Below, piece after piece: positions 18,693 to 27,699 of a DNA stretch of 64,000 nucleotides; position 1 is the stretch's first letter; the number at the start of each line of letters is the position of its first letter. This DNA is from Sphingobacterium sp. HMA12 (GTDB lineage: Bacteria > Bacteroidota > Bacteroidia > Sphingobacteriales > Sphingobacteriaceae). The notes below the pieces were generated by a model. The model did not search any database, was not told the DNA's origin, and saw nothing but the letters and a program-made list of their open reading frames with translations. Both the position numbers and the translations under genes were made by a program. The DNA lies in NCBI RefSeq assembly GCF_002933815.1, contig NZ_BEYR01000007.1, positions 274,538 through 338,537 of the forward strand, read 5' to 3'.

Positions 18693-20108
18693 ATGAATTT
18701 AGTAAAAGAAGATTTTCTCAAAGCCTTTTCTTTATATGAAGAAAAGGCTTTGCAGCATAGACGATTTAAACATGCTGATATCTTGCCACTTTTGCAAGGA
18801 AAAGAGAGCAGTAAGCAATTTACTGTTGAAGAAATTGGACAGTCAGTGGAGGAACGTTCGATTTTTAGATTGAAATATGGGCAAGGGGAGATAAAGGTTT
18901 TATTATGGTCGCAGATGCATGGGGACGAACCCACGGCAACAATGGCGCTATTTGATCTGTTTAATTTCTTAAATGGTGGGGCGGATGGCTTTGATACCTT
19001 ACGAAAGGAGATCGCCGAGAAATTGACCTTATACTTTATTCCGATGCTGAACCCAGATGGCGCTGAGCGTTATCAGCGGCGGACGGCCATGAATGTGGAT
19101 ATGAATCGGGATGCGCGCTCGCTTGCAACTGTAGAAGGGGCCCTACTGAAAGCGCAGGCGATGCAATTAAAGCCAGACTTTGCTTTTAATCTCCATAATC
19201 AGAATAATTACTACAATATTCCCGGCACAGCCACACCCGTAACGATTTCTTTGCTGGCGCCAGCCTACGACTATGCGAGGAGTGTGAATGTAGTTCGGGC
19301 AGATGCCATGCGGGTAATCGTGGGTATAAATAAGATATTGCTACAATTTATACCAAATGCTGTCGCGAAATATGATGATGAACATACCCCGCGTGGTTTT
19401 GGAGACAATTTTCAAAAATGGGGTGCGCGTACCATTCTGATTGAGTCAGGAGCCTATGCTGGTGATCCTGAGAAACTGGAAGTGCGAAAATATAATTTCA
19501 TTGCGCTCTTATACGCCTTTCAGGAAATCGCTTCGGGATCCTATCTGGTACATGATATTGCAGATTACAACGCTATTCCTTTTAATGATGAAAAGCTTCA
19601 TGATGTTTTGATTCGAAACTTATCCATCGAAAAAAATGGTAAAAGGATGTTGGTGGATGTGGCTATTCGACAAAATGAAAAAACGGTTGCGAACGACTAT
19701 TACGTAGAAGGAGTGATTGAGGATATCGGTGATTTGCAGGATTTCTATGGATATACCGATATGGATGTCGAAGGACTCCGATTTATTCCCGCAAAAATGT
19801 ATACAGATCGGATATTTTCATTGGCGGAATTAACTTTGCCCATTGTGATTGAGTTGTTGAAACAGGGCTATGGGGCGTTACGGATTTCTGATAGGCCCAA
19901 GGGTGCACTAATGCATGCTTTTCCTATTCAGATCTTAACAGATGTTGATTTTCAATGTGCGGGCAGTACCTTCCCAGGAGATCAAGCTGACTTTTTTATC
20001 GGCTCGGAAGATGGAATTCGATTTGCATTAATCAATGGTTACTTATTGGATCTAACGGTTAATTTAGCTGAGCAAAATTGTAAAAATAAACTTTATCAAG
20101 CTAATTAA
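18693..20108 (+). CDS. M14-family zinc carboxypeptidase, possibly murein peptide amidase-like
   Basis: 471 residues without a clear signal peptide. The M14 zinc ligands are visible as HGDE (His76, Glu79) and His168 in FNLHNQNNYY. The catalytic Glu is Glu251 in RTILIESGAY, and the substrate-binding NMNRDAR segment is at 137-143. The last ~190 residues are a strand-rich domain that I do not recognise. M14 enzymes include carboxypeptidases and MpaA, which cuts the gamma-D-Glu-diaminopimelate bond. The neighbouring LD-carboxypeptidase and the facing epimerase make a murein-peptide role attractive, but that is inference. The stop codon lies within a long terminator stem. Confidence 0.82.
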   Translation: MNLVKEDFLKAFSLYEEKALQHRRFKHADILPLLQGKESSKQFTVEEIGQSVEERSIFRLKYGQGEIKVLLWSQMHGDEPTATMALFDLFNFLNGGADGFDTLRKEIAEKLTLYFIPMLNPDGAERYQRRTAMNVDMNRDARSLATVEGALLKAQAMQLKPDFAFNLHNQNNYYNIPGTATPVTISLLAPAYDYARSVNVVRADAMRVIVGINKILLQFIPNAVAKYDDEHTPRGFGDNFQKWGARTILIESGAYAGDPEKLEVRKYNFIALLYAFQEIASGSYLVHDIADYNAIPFNDEKLHDVLIRNLSIEKNGKRMLVDVAIRQNEKTVANDYYVEGVIEDIGDLQDFYGYTDMDVEGLRFIPAKMYTDRIFSLAELTLPIVIELLKQGYGALRISDRPKGALMHAFPIQILTDVDFQCAGSTFPGDQADFFIGSEDGIRFALINGYLLDLTVNLAEQNCKNKLYQAN

Positions 20109-20155
20109 ATACATTCAAAAAGGCCAATTATAGTGGCCTTTTTGAATGTATTTAA
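20105..20155. terminator. Bidirectional terminator with a perfect 22-bp stem
   Basis: Arms 20105-20126 and 20134-20155 pair without mismatch around a 7-base loop. Outer A/T tracts give a T-run in both directions. It serves the convergent M14 peptidase and SusD genes, and the left arm includes the M14 stop codon. Confidence 0.9.
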
Positions 20156-20156
20156 T

Positions 20157-21644
20157 CTAGTACCCGGGGTTCTGCTGGTCTTTCAACGTTGGATTGGCAT
20201 TAATCTCAGATTGTGGGATAGGCAAGATCGCTTTATCAAAAGTTCGGTCAATTTCCTTCGGACGCGTTTTGATCGTTAATCCCTGAAAGTCATCATTGAA
20301 TGTGATTTTCTTATTGAGCCGGATCATATCCCAGTACCGATGCCCTTCACCGAACAGCTCTTTGCTTTTTTCATTAAGGATGGCATCTTCGTTGACAGTG
20401 GCTGAAGAGAATGCAGGACGGTTCGGAGCGCGTTTGCTGATGGCATTTAATAGTTCTGCCGATTTTGCAGGATCTGCACTTGGCTTTTTTAATGCTGCTT
20501 CCGCGGCGATGAGGTAAATTTCAGAAAGCCTGATTACCTTGATATTCACAGCCGTATTATTTGTGTTTCCTTTGTCCCCAAGTGAATTGAGTGGTAAGGA
20601 GGTATTGGTATTTACACTACCTAGATTTTTATAAACGGCACCCATGCGTGTTGCCGAACTTTCGTCTCTTCCCAAAATTGCCCAGCGCACATCGCTGTTA
20701 TCTTCTTTCATGCGATTGAGGTAATAATCACTTGCGTAGAACATTCCGCCCTGTCCACCTGTTCTCCGCATCAGGTAATAACCCAAGCTTGCTGTACCTA
20801 AGTCAGCCTCACCTTCGTTAATACCGAGTTCATAGATAGATTCTGTGCCATACATGCTCGCCCAGGAAGATGCCCATTTCTCATTTTCATACAATTTATA
20901 GGTACCGCTTGTGATCACCTCATTTGCTTTTGAATAAGCATTTTCATAATCTGCCATTGTCAAATAAACCCTGCTTTGTATGGCTAAGTTCGCATAATAA
21001 TTGATATACCCATTGTCAATAGCTTTATTTGCTCCAAGCAGCTCCTGGCCGGTTTTGAGATCTTTTAGGATCTGGGTATATACTTCCGCTACAGTTGCTC
21101 TGGCTGGTTTATTGTTATAGGATGCCGGACTGATAACGATGGGAACCCCTCGAGAAGCTTTGTCCTGTGTATATGATTTTCCATATAAACGAACGAGGTC
21201 AAAATAAAATAAGGCCCGTAGGGTAAGTAACTGCCCCTGCGCATTTGTATATTGCGCTTTGGAATCTGTAGCTACTTGGTCAATTTTTTCTAATACGTCA
21301 TTTGTCTGGGCGATACAATAATAAATCTGTGACCAGAAGCCTGAAAAGTTGTTTGTTTCTGCATCTTGATTAAATGAATACAGTTGATCAAGCCCTCTTC
21401 CTTGGGAATAAACCGTTAGATCGCCACCTTTGACCTCTCCATACAGTTCGAAATTTCGACCGTAATAACTTGAAGAAGCAATCAGTCTGCTTAGTCCATT
21501 GATCCTATTCCGGGCATCACTGGCTCCATTGAGTGCTGTTCCTGCATCAACGGAATTGCCTGGCTCAACGTCTAGAAAATCTTTGCAGCTGCTGAAAGAC
21601 GTTAACAGGGCTGCGGCTATAATAGATATTTTAAATATTTTCAT
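20157..21644 (-). CDS. RagB/SusD-family nutrient-binding lipoprotein
   Basis: 495 residues. Lipoprotein signal MKIFKISIIAAALLTSFSSC with the classic SusD start CKDFLDVEPGN. TPR-like helices in the N-terminal half (GFWSQIYYCIAQTNDVLEKID, LRALFYFDLVRLYG) and the C-terminal signature KELFGEGHRYWDMIRL are typical of the family. It is the surface lid that captures ligand for its SusC partner, encoded 18 bases upstream. Facing LD-carboxypeptidase and M14 peptidase genes, and the upstream epimerase and NlpC/P60 genes, suggest peptide or muropeptide ligands. The ligand cannot be read from sequence. Confidence 0.95.
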   Translation of the reverse strand: MKIFKISIIAAALLTSFSSCKDFLDVEPGNSVDAGTALNGASDARNRINGLSRLIASSSYYGRNFELYGEVKGGDLTVYSQGRGLDQLYSFNQDAETNNFSGFWSQIYYCIAQTNDVLEKIDQVATDSKAQYTNAQGQLLTLRALFYFDLVRLYGKSYTQDKASRGVPIVISPASYNNKPARATVAEVYTQILKDLKTGQELLGANKAIDNGYINYYANLAIQSRVYLTMADYENAYSKANEVITSGTYKLYENEKWASSWASMYGTESIYELGINEGEADLGTASLGYYLMRRTGGQGGMFYASDYYLNRMKEDNSDVRWAILGRDESSATRMGAVYKNLGSVNTNTSLPLNSLGDKGNTNNTAVNIKVIRLSEIYLIAAEAALKKPSADPAKSAELLNAISKRAPNRPAFSSATVNEDAILNEKSKELFGEGHRYWDMIRLNKKITFNDDFQGLTIKTRPKEIDRTFDKAILPIPQSEINANPTLKDQQNPGY

Positions 21645-21662
21645 TTCTTAAAAGATTAAGGA

Positions 21663-24600
21663 TTAAAAACCCAGTTCTATACCAAATGTGTAGGTCTTCC
21701 CTAGCGGTGTTTCCCAGCCGCGTGTTGCGTATTGACCAACCTCAGGATCGGCAATTTTATATTTTGATGCGGTCAATAGATTAGTTCCGTTGAAGTATAC
21801 ACGTGCATTGCTAAATCCGATTTTGTTCAAAACAGTTTTAGGCAATCTGTAGCCAAAATTGATATTTTTTAATCTGAGGAATGAAGCATCGTGTAATTGT
21901 CTGGAGCTATATTTTTGAGGGTCGGTCAAGTCGTTTCCGTCTAATTTCGGTAAGGTGCCAGATGTATTGTTTTCGGTCCACATATGCTCAAAGGCATATT
22001 CCGAGCGAATCCTTTCCCAATAGTAACCATCGTCGGCTACATCTTTGAACGCTCCATCATATAGTTTGCCACCAAGTTTATATATGAAATTGAACCCAAG
22101 ATTGAAATTTTTGTACTCAAAATCAGTATTTATACCACCGCTGACATTGGGAATACCATTTCCGATAATTGTATAATCGGCTTGGTTAAAGTCATAAGTT
22201 GCTTTTCGGCCATTGTAATCAAATATACCCGAACCTGTGTTGCTGTTATTTGTATAATAGACGTTTTTGCCATTGGTCGCATCAACGCCTGCCCATTCGT
22301 AGCCATAAAATGCAAGCGTCGACTGTCCTTCCCTATAAATAAATTGTGCACGGGCATCACCGCTCCCTTTGGTATCATTACCCACTGAGCCAGTAGGGTC
22401 ATACCAGATAATATCTTGGTTGTCATTTAGCTTTTGGACTTTTGAATTTATGAAAGCTGCATTTACATTGGCACTCCATCTAAAATCATCTTTTTTGATG
22501 ATGTCGCCAGCTAATTCAATTTCAATTCCTTTGTTATTGATTTGTCCTACGTTTCTTAATACGGTGCTGAATCCAGTTGTTTGTGAAGTTGGGACATCCT
22601 GTAATAAGTTTTTAGAGCTGCGATTGAAGTATTCTACTGACCCCGTGATTCTGTTGTTTAAGAACCCAAATTCCAGTCCGGCGTTCGTTGTGTAAGAGGT
22701 TTCCCAGGTAATATCCGGGTCTGGGTTGGAGACAAGGTTACCCCCCGGTTGTCCTTTATAATTGAAGTTGTTAAAGGATACTAGTCTTCTCCATCCAAAA
22801 TTGTCTGTTGGTAAGGTTCCATTGACACCGTAAGAGGCCTTGAGACGTAATGTACTGATGGCATCGTTATCGCGTAATGATGGAAGGCTTTTTAGGCTAT
22901 ATGCACCCGATATCGACCAAAAATCTCCCCAACGGTTTTTGGGACCTAGTTTCGAAGAACCATCACGACGATAAGAAGCTGCTAAAAAATAAGTGTTGTC
23001 ATAATTGTATTCCGCTCTTCCCAAGAATGACATCAGATTATATCCCCAGCTATATGCATTCGCTTCAAACTTACCTGCCGAAGAAATGTAAGGAAGTTCG
23101 GCGGACCCCAAATTGCGGCCTGTTGTGCGCATAAAATCCGTCTTATTTTTTTCGGCTTCAAACCCCGCAAGTAAGTTTATCGTGTGTTTGTCAAAAGATT
23201 TATTATAATTTATGGTATTTGAAGTTACCAATTTCAGCATATTCGTGTTAAATTGATGCACTACACCTCCGTCGCTGATACCATTGAAATGTTTAGCGCT
23301 ATAATACAGGTAGTCCTTCATATCCGTATAATCATACGAGAATACAGTTTTTGCTGTTAATTCGGGAAGAATTGTCCAGGTCAGGTTGCTGATGACGCCT
23401 AGTTTATTTGTTTTCGAGTTGTTGTCCCATTGTTGGTCATAATAGTCGGCATTATAGGCATAGCTACCATAGCGGTCTGTCCAAGCCTCACCCGTTTTAT
23501 AGTTTGTAGGCCAGTATAAAGGCCACAAGAGATTTCTGGATTGTAGAAAATAATTCGATCCTGTATTGCGGGTATCGTTAAAACCTTTTTTCTTGTTGTG
23601 ACCGATATTGATATTCGTTCCAAATTCCAGGTTATCAACGATTTTTTGTGTTAGATTGAGACGGCCTGAAATACGTTCGAAATCATTGACCCTAATCCTG
23701 CTTTTATCTGTTGTGTAACCTAAAGAGGAAAAGTATTTCGTCGACTCAGTTCCACCTGAAAGTGAAAGATTGTTGTCCTGATAAATCCCCGTGCGAAACA
23801 GCGCTTTATCCCAATCGTAATATTTGCCTTCACGGTTTTCAATTCCATCAGTCATTCCCAGAATGCTGACATTGCTCATTCTTAGGGGATCGCTGACTTC
23901 AAAACGATAACCATGTCTGTTAAATTTAGTATTTAGCTGTCCAAGGGCGTAAGTACTGGCATCCGCATCGGTATAATTTACACCAGTTTTTGGATTGACG
24001 TTTGACGTGCGGTAATCATGAAATATCTGATACAGCATATTAACTTGATCCTGAGGCGAAGCTGTTTCGTAATTGTCTGTTGCCCAGGTTGGCGTAAAGC
24101 CGATAGAGCTTTTAAAATTGACCGTGGGTTTTCCCGTTTTGCCTTTTTTGGTCGTTATTAAGATGACACCATTTGCTGCTCTGGAACCATATAGGGAGGA
24201 GGCCGCCGCATCTTTTAGTACGGTAATCGTTTCAATATCATCGGGATTGAGATTTCCCATAACATTGTTTGATGTGTAGATATAGTCCCCCATTTGACCA
24301 CCCGAACCGGAATTGGCAGGAACACCATCTATGACATAGAGCGGTTCGTTCGAAGCATTCATCGATCCTACGCCCCGAATACGAATGCTAGGTGTTGAGC
24401 CTGCTTGTCCAGAGGGAGTAGAAACTGTCAGACCCGCAACGCGTCCACTTAAGGCACTTTCAAATGAGGTTGTGGGAACATTATCTATATCTTTGGCTTT
24501 TACTATTGCCGCAGATCCAGTATATGTACTTTTTTTTGCTGTACCATAAGCGACAACCATGACCTCATCTAAAGCCTGTTCGCCACTTGTAATAGTGATA

Positions 24601-24875
24601 CTGATTGTTTTTCGGCCATTGATCTGAATCTCCTGCGCTTTATACCCAACAGCAGATATCAGGAGCGACGCATTCGAATTCGCATGAAGGGTGAATAAGC
24701 CTTGTTCATTGGTCGATGTTCCCTGGCTCGACCCTTTGATATTTATGGTAACTCCGCTGATGGGATTTCCATTGCTGTCTGTAATTTTTCCAGCAATCTG
24801 AATCTGTTGTGCATATAGAGACTGCATCGAACTACAGGCTAGGAGACACAAGGTTGTGAGCACATGTTGTTTCAT
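21663..24875 (-). CDS. SusC/RagA-family TonB-linked outer membrane transporter
   Basis: 1070 residues. A signal peptide is followed by a carboxypeptidase-regulatory-like domain (about residues 25-110: IAGKITDSNGNPISGVTINIKG) and the TonB box/plug (EVMVVAYGTAKKSTYTGSAAIV, SIRIRGVGSMNASNEPLYVIDG, DAAASSLYGSRAANGVILITTKKG). A 22-strand-type barrel ends TYTFGIELGF. It imports the substrate captured by the SusD lipoprotein using TonB energy. No anti-sigma or ECF sigma gene is adjacent and there is no N-terminal signalling extension, so regulation is probably not FecIR-type. The 213-base gap upstream should hold its promoter. Confidence 0.96.
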   Translation of the reverse strand: MKQHVLTTLCLLACSSMQSLYAQQIQIAGKITDSNGNPISGVTINIKGSSQGTSTNEQGLFTLHANSNASLLISAVGYKAQEIQINGRKTISITITSGEQALDEVMVVAYGTAKKSTYTGSAAIVKAKDIDNVPTTSFESALSGRVAGLTVSTPSGQAGSTPSIRIRGVGSMNASNEPLYVIDGVPANSGSGGQMGDYIYTSNNVMGNLNPDDIETITVLKDAAASSLYGSRAANGVILITTKKGKTGKPTVNFKSSIGFTPTWATDNYETASPQDQVNMLYQIFHDYRTSNVNPKTGVNYTDADASTYALGQLNTKFNRHGYRFEVSDPLRMSNVSILGMTDGIENREGKYYDWDKALFRTGIYQDNNLSLSGGTESTKYFSSLGYTTDKSRIRVNDFERISGRLNLTQKIVDNLEFGTNINIGHNKKKGFNDTRNTGSNYFLQSRNLLWPLYWPTNYKTGEAWTDRYGSYAYNADYYDQQWDNNSKTNKLGVISNLTWTILPELTAKTVFSYDYTDMKDYLYYSAKHFNGISDGGVVHQFNTNMLKLVTSNTINYNKSFDKHTINLLAGFEAEKNKTDFMRTTGRNLGSAELPYISSAGKFEANAYSWGYNLMSFLGRAEYNYDNTYFLAASYRRDGSSKLGPKNRWGDFWSISGAYSLKSLPSLRDNDAISTLRLKASYGVNGTLPTDNFGWRRLVSFNNFNYKGQPGGNLVSNPDPDITWETSYTTNAGLEFGFLNNRITGSVEYFNRSSKNLLQDVPTSQTTGFSTVLRNVGQINNKGIEIELAGDIIKKDDFRWSANVNAAFINSKVQKLNDNQDIIWYDPTGSVGNDTKGSGDARAQFIYREGQSTLAFYGYEWAGVDATNGKNVYYTNNSNTGSGIFDYNGRKATYDFNQADYTIIGNGIPNVSGGINTDFEYKNFNLGFNFIYKLGGKLYDGAFKDVADDGYYWERIRSEYAFEHMWTENNTSGTLPKLDGNDLTDPQKYSSRQLHDASFLRLKNINFGYRLPKTVLNKIGFSNARVYFNGTNLLTASKYKIADPEVGQYATRGWETPLGKTYTFGIELGF

Positions 24876-25038
24876 ATGAAAAAGATTTGTCTTTATAGGT
24901 CATATGGAATATCCAGTCGAGTTACATCGGTGTTACACTTTTCAAACGTGGATATTTCATAAAAGCTATGAATTGATTAATTTAGTTTGTTAATGTTTTG
25001 GTTGCTATCGCCTTTGTTTACAATTGCTATAGCGAAAT

Positions 25039-25079
25039 CAATGCAATGTTCTTTTTATAAGACAAAAAACATTGCATTG
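25039..25079. repeat. Inverted repeat between epimerase and SusC genes
   Basis: Perfect 12-base arms (caatgcaatgtt at 25039-25050 and aacattgcattg at 25068-25079) enclose a loop with T5 and A5 tracts that can extend the stem. It begins 10 bases past the epimerase stop. It is probably a transcription attenuator or 3' end, although no T-run follows. Confidence 0.5.
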
Positions 25080-25088
25080 AATATAATC

Positions 25089-26144
25089 TTATTTTCTTAA
25101 AATTCCAATTCCCGGACGGTTCGGTAAGATGCAGTTGCCATCAATTACCGTCATACCATCATAGATATCGTTGTCGATCAGGAGTGCCCCATCTAAATCT
25201 GCCCAATCAGTTAGTGGTGCTAATTGTGCTGCTGCACTAATAGCACAAGAAGTTTCGGTCATACAGCCGATCATTACTTTCATTTCGAGGGAACGTGCAA
25301 GTTCGGCCATCCGTTTGGCTTCACGCATACCGGTACATTTCATCAGCTTGATATTGATACCGCTGTATACGTCTTTTAATGCAGGTACATCAACCAATCG
25401 TTGACAGCCCTCATCCGCGATTGTGGGTATTGGACTATGTTCAGTCAGCCAGGCATTATCGTCAATCTGTTCTTTGGGCATCGGTTGTTCGAGAAAAGCG
25501 ACGTTTCGCTCGGCCAGCCAATAGGCCATTTCCAATGCTTGTTCCCGAGTTTTCCAACCCTGATTGACATCGGCACATAAAGGACGATCAGTCACCTGGC
25601 GAATGGTGTCAATAATCATTTTATCGGTATCCAGTCCCAATTTTACTTTTAGAATCTTAAACTGATCTGCTTCAGCAACCTTTTTGCGGATCATGTCCTC
25701 CGTATCGATACCGATGGTGTAGGAAGTCGGCGGGATAAGATCGGGGTTTAATCCCCAGATTTTATAGAAAGGCTGGCCCATAATCTTACCGAGCACATCG
25801 TGCAATGCAATATCTATCGCTGCTTTGGCGGCTGTATTCTTTGCTGCTACTTGATCTACATAGTGTAGGATCTCTTCGGTTTGGAATGGAGAGCTGAATC
25901 CCGACAAATCAATTTGATTTAAGAAAGCAATAACACTTTCCTGTGACTCACCAAGATAAGGTGGCATGCTGGCCTCACCGTAACCGATAATACCGTCGTA
26001 CTCCAGCTCGGTCAATACAACAGGTGTTGTGTTTCGACTGTAGGAAGCGACGGTAAAAACATGGCGTAGTGTTAGGGTATATGGACGGAACCTTAGCTTA
26101 AAGGCCCCAAAATCCTTGCTGATCCATTCAGATTGATTGCTCAT
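25089..26144 (-). CDS. Dipeptide epimerase, L-Ala-D/L-Glu type (enolase superfamily)
   Basis: 351 residues, cytoplasmic. All enolase-superfamily landmarks of muconate-type epimerases are present: the K-x-K pair (Lys166, Lys168 in LKVKLG), metal ligands Asp192 (CADVNQGW), Glu219 (FLEQPMP) and Asp244 (IADEGC), and the opposite-face base Lys266 (INIKLMKC). Enzymes of this group (YcjG of E. coli, and a known Bacteroides homologue) convert L-Ala-D-Glu from murein into L-Ala-L-Glu so that ordinary peptidases can cleave it. Six bases separate it from the upstream NlpC/P60 gene, which produces such dipeptides. That neighbourhood strongly supports the assignment. Confidence 0.92.
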   Translation of the reverse strand: MSNQSEWISKDFGAFKLRFRPYTLTLRHVFTVASYSRNTTPVVLTELEYDGIIGYGEASMPPYLGESQESVIAFLNQIDLSGFSSPFQTEEILHYVDQVAAKNTAAKAAIDIALHDVLGKIMGQPFYKIWGLNPDLIPPTSYTIGIDTEDMIRKKVAEADQFKILKVKLGLDTDKMIIDTIRQVTDRPLCADVNQGWKTREQALEMAYWLAERNVAFLEQPMPKEQIDDNAWLTEHSPIPTIADEGCQRLVDVPALKDVYSGINIKLMKCTGMREAKRMAELARSLEMKVMIGCMTETSCAISAAAQLAPLTDWADLDGALLIDNDIYDGMTVIDGNCILPNRPGIGILRK

Positions 26145-26150
26145 TATGGT

Positions 26151-27377
26151 TTATTTGTTGATATAGTAATTGCTTTCAGCGATTTTTTGAATTGCAGAAT
26201 CCTTGGCACCTAAATAACGGCGGGCAGCAACAACGGTACGTGTCTGAAAATCGTCGTAATCAGCAGCATCTTTTAGCATGCTGTTAATGCGGACCAATCC
26301 TGCAGCATGGATAAAAGTGCCATTGCCAATATAAAGCGCTACATGGGTTACACGTGCGTTGGGATTACTATTTTTGCCTGCAGCGAAGAAAAGTAAATCT
26401 GCTGGTTTCAGGTTTTTGAGCGCTTTGTCAGGGTCAAAATGCCCCTCGCTGTCCAAAATATCTATCTTTTCGCCCGCTAAAACCTGCTGTGATGCATCTC
26501 TAGGGATAACGAAGCCATTCATAAAGAAGCTTGTTTTGGTAAATCCGCTACAGTCGACCCCTTTGACCGATGTGCCGCCCCACAAATAAGGTAATCCTAA
26601 CATAGTCTTTGCACTTGCGATAATTTGATCAGCGGTAGGATTACGTGTATCTAGCCAATTTTTTAACGTTAGGCCTTCGGATTTCTTGATATAACCTTTG
26701 CGGCCATCGGGATAAGCGATTTCATAAAAACTCGCTTTTTGTCCGGTTAATTTCAAGATATCTCCGTATACGAGATCCGATACCCGTTGGCTTTTCTCAT
26801 TGGGTTCGGAATAAGATTTTCCGAATTCAGTGGTGTAGATCAACTTTTCTGATTGTCTCCAGTTATCAATCTCGGCCTGATCCATGACAGCTATTGAAGA
26901 TGCTGGCACCCAGGCAATATAACCATCAGGTGTACGTACCCGGTATTCACCGCTTTTCTTCTGTAGCAGGTCTACTTGTGTGCCCAATAAAACTTGGCTT
27001 GTCAGTTCCGCGGCGTTATCCGGGGACGTACGCATGTTGGCAACTGAAAGTCTGATTACCCCCATAGTTTTTCCATCAACACTGGCGTCCGGTAAGAGTT
27101 GAACTTGGATATTCGCGGATATTTCTTTTGCTTTTTGTTCGAGAACGAACTTAGCATCTTTTTCTGTTGTTTCGAGGATATATAGATTTTGGGGAACATC
27201 CGCTTTTTGAATAGCCACGATTTTCGTTCTTCGATCCGGTGCAAATTCACGCTTTACGTTTTCTTGCAATTCTTTGATTTTGAAATAAGTGGTGGAATCT
27301 ACTTGCTGTGCATGGCCATGACTTGTGCCAATAAGACTTGCACATGCTAAAATAGCGAATTTTAGTGTGTTTTTCAT
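26151..27377 (-). CDS. NlpC/P60 endopeptidase with SH3 domains
   Basis: 408 residues with a signal peptide (MKNTLKFAILACASLIGTSHGHAQ). An N-terminal segment and two bacterial SH3-like domains (about 100-165 and 180-235: MGVIRLSVANMRTSPDNAAEL, GDILKLTGQKASFYEIAYPDG) precede the NlpC/P60 catalytic domain (about 247-375). Cys276 (VDCSGF), His345 (RVTHVALYIG) and His357 (FIHAAG) form the triad. Such enzymes cut gamma-D-Glu-diamino acid bonds in murein stem peptides and release L-Ala-D-Glu. The following gene is the epimerase for that product. It is likely the first gene of the minus-strand operon. Confidence 0.92.
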   Translation of the reverse strand: MKNTLKFAILACASLIGTSHGHAQQVDSTTYFKIKELQENVKREFAPDRRTKIVAIQKADVPQNLYILETTEKDAKFVLEQKAKEISANIQVQLLPDASVDGKTMGVIRLSVANMRTSPDNAAELTSQVLLGTQVDLLQKKSGEYRVRTPDGYIAWVPASSIAVMDQAEIDNWRQSEKLIYTTEFGKSYSEPNEKSQRVSDLVYGDILKLTGQKASFYEIAYPDGRKGYIKKSEGLTLKNWLDTRNPTADQIIASAKTMLGLPYLWGGTSVKGVDCSGFTKTSFFMNGFVIPRDASQQVLAGEKIDILDSEGHFDPDKALKNLKPADLLFFAAGKNSNPNARVTHVALYIGNGTFIHAAGLVRINSMLKDAADYDDFQTRTVVAARRYLGAKDSAIQKIAESNYYINK

Positions 27378-27699
27378 GCTGATTAGTTTGTTTCTAAAGA
27401 TAGGATTAATTCACAATATAAATCAATGTTTGTTGTCGATTTTTGAGTGATTCGAGTACTGTGTTGCTAAAAAACGAACCTTTGGGCTTAATTTTAATTA
27501 ATTTGTCTATTTGCTAAAACCATTTTGTATTATTGCTTATTGATCGCAAAACCATTGATTGTTTTTGAATCTCACTACCAAAAAGCAGGTTGGCGATTAT
27601 GGGCTAGCGTAATGGACATTCAAAAAACGAATTATTCATGCTTGTAAAATGCCGGATTGTGGAGGCAGACAGGTTATTAAAAAGACAAATAGTTTATAT
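27378..27699. other. Divergent intergenic region, nothing specific seen
   Basis: 322 A+T-rich bases between the NlpC/P60 gene and the glycosylasparaginase gene. It must carry two outward promoters, but I see no full TTG-N19-TAnnTTTG match, no strong hairpin and no small gene. Confidence 0.4.
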
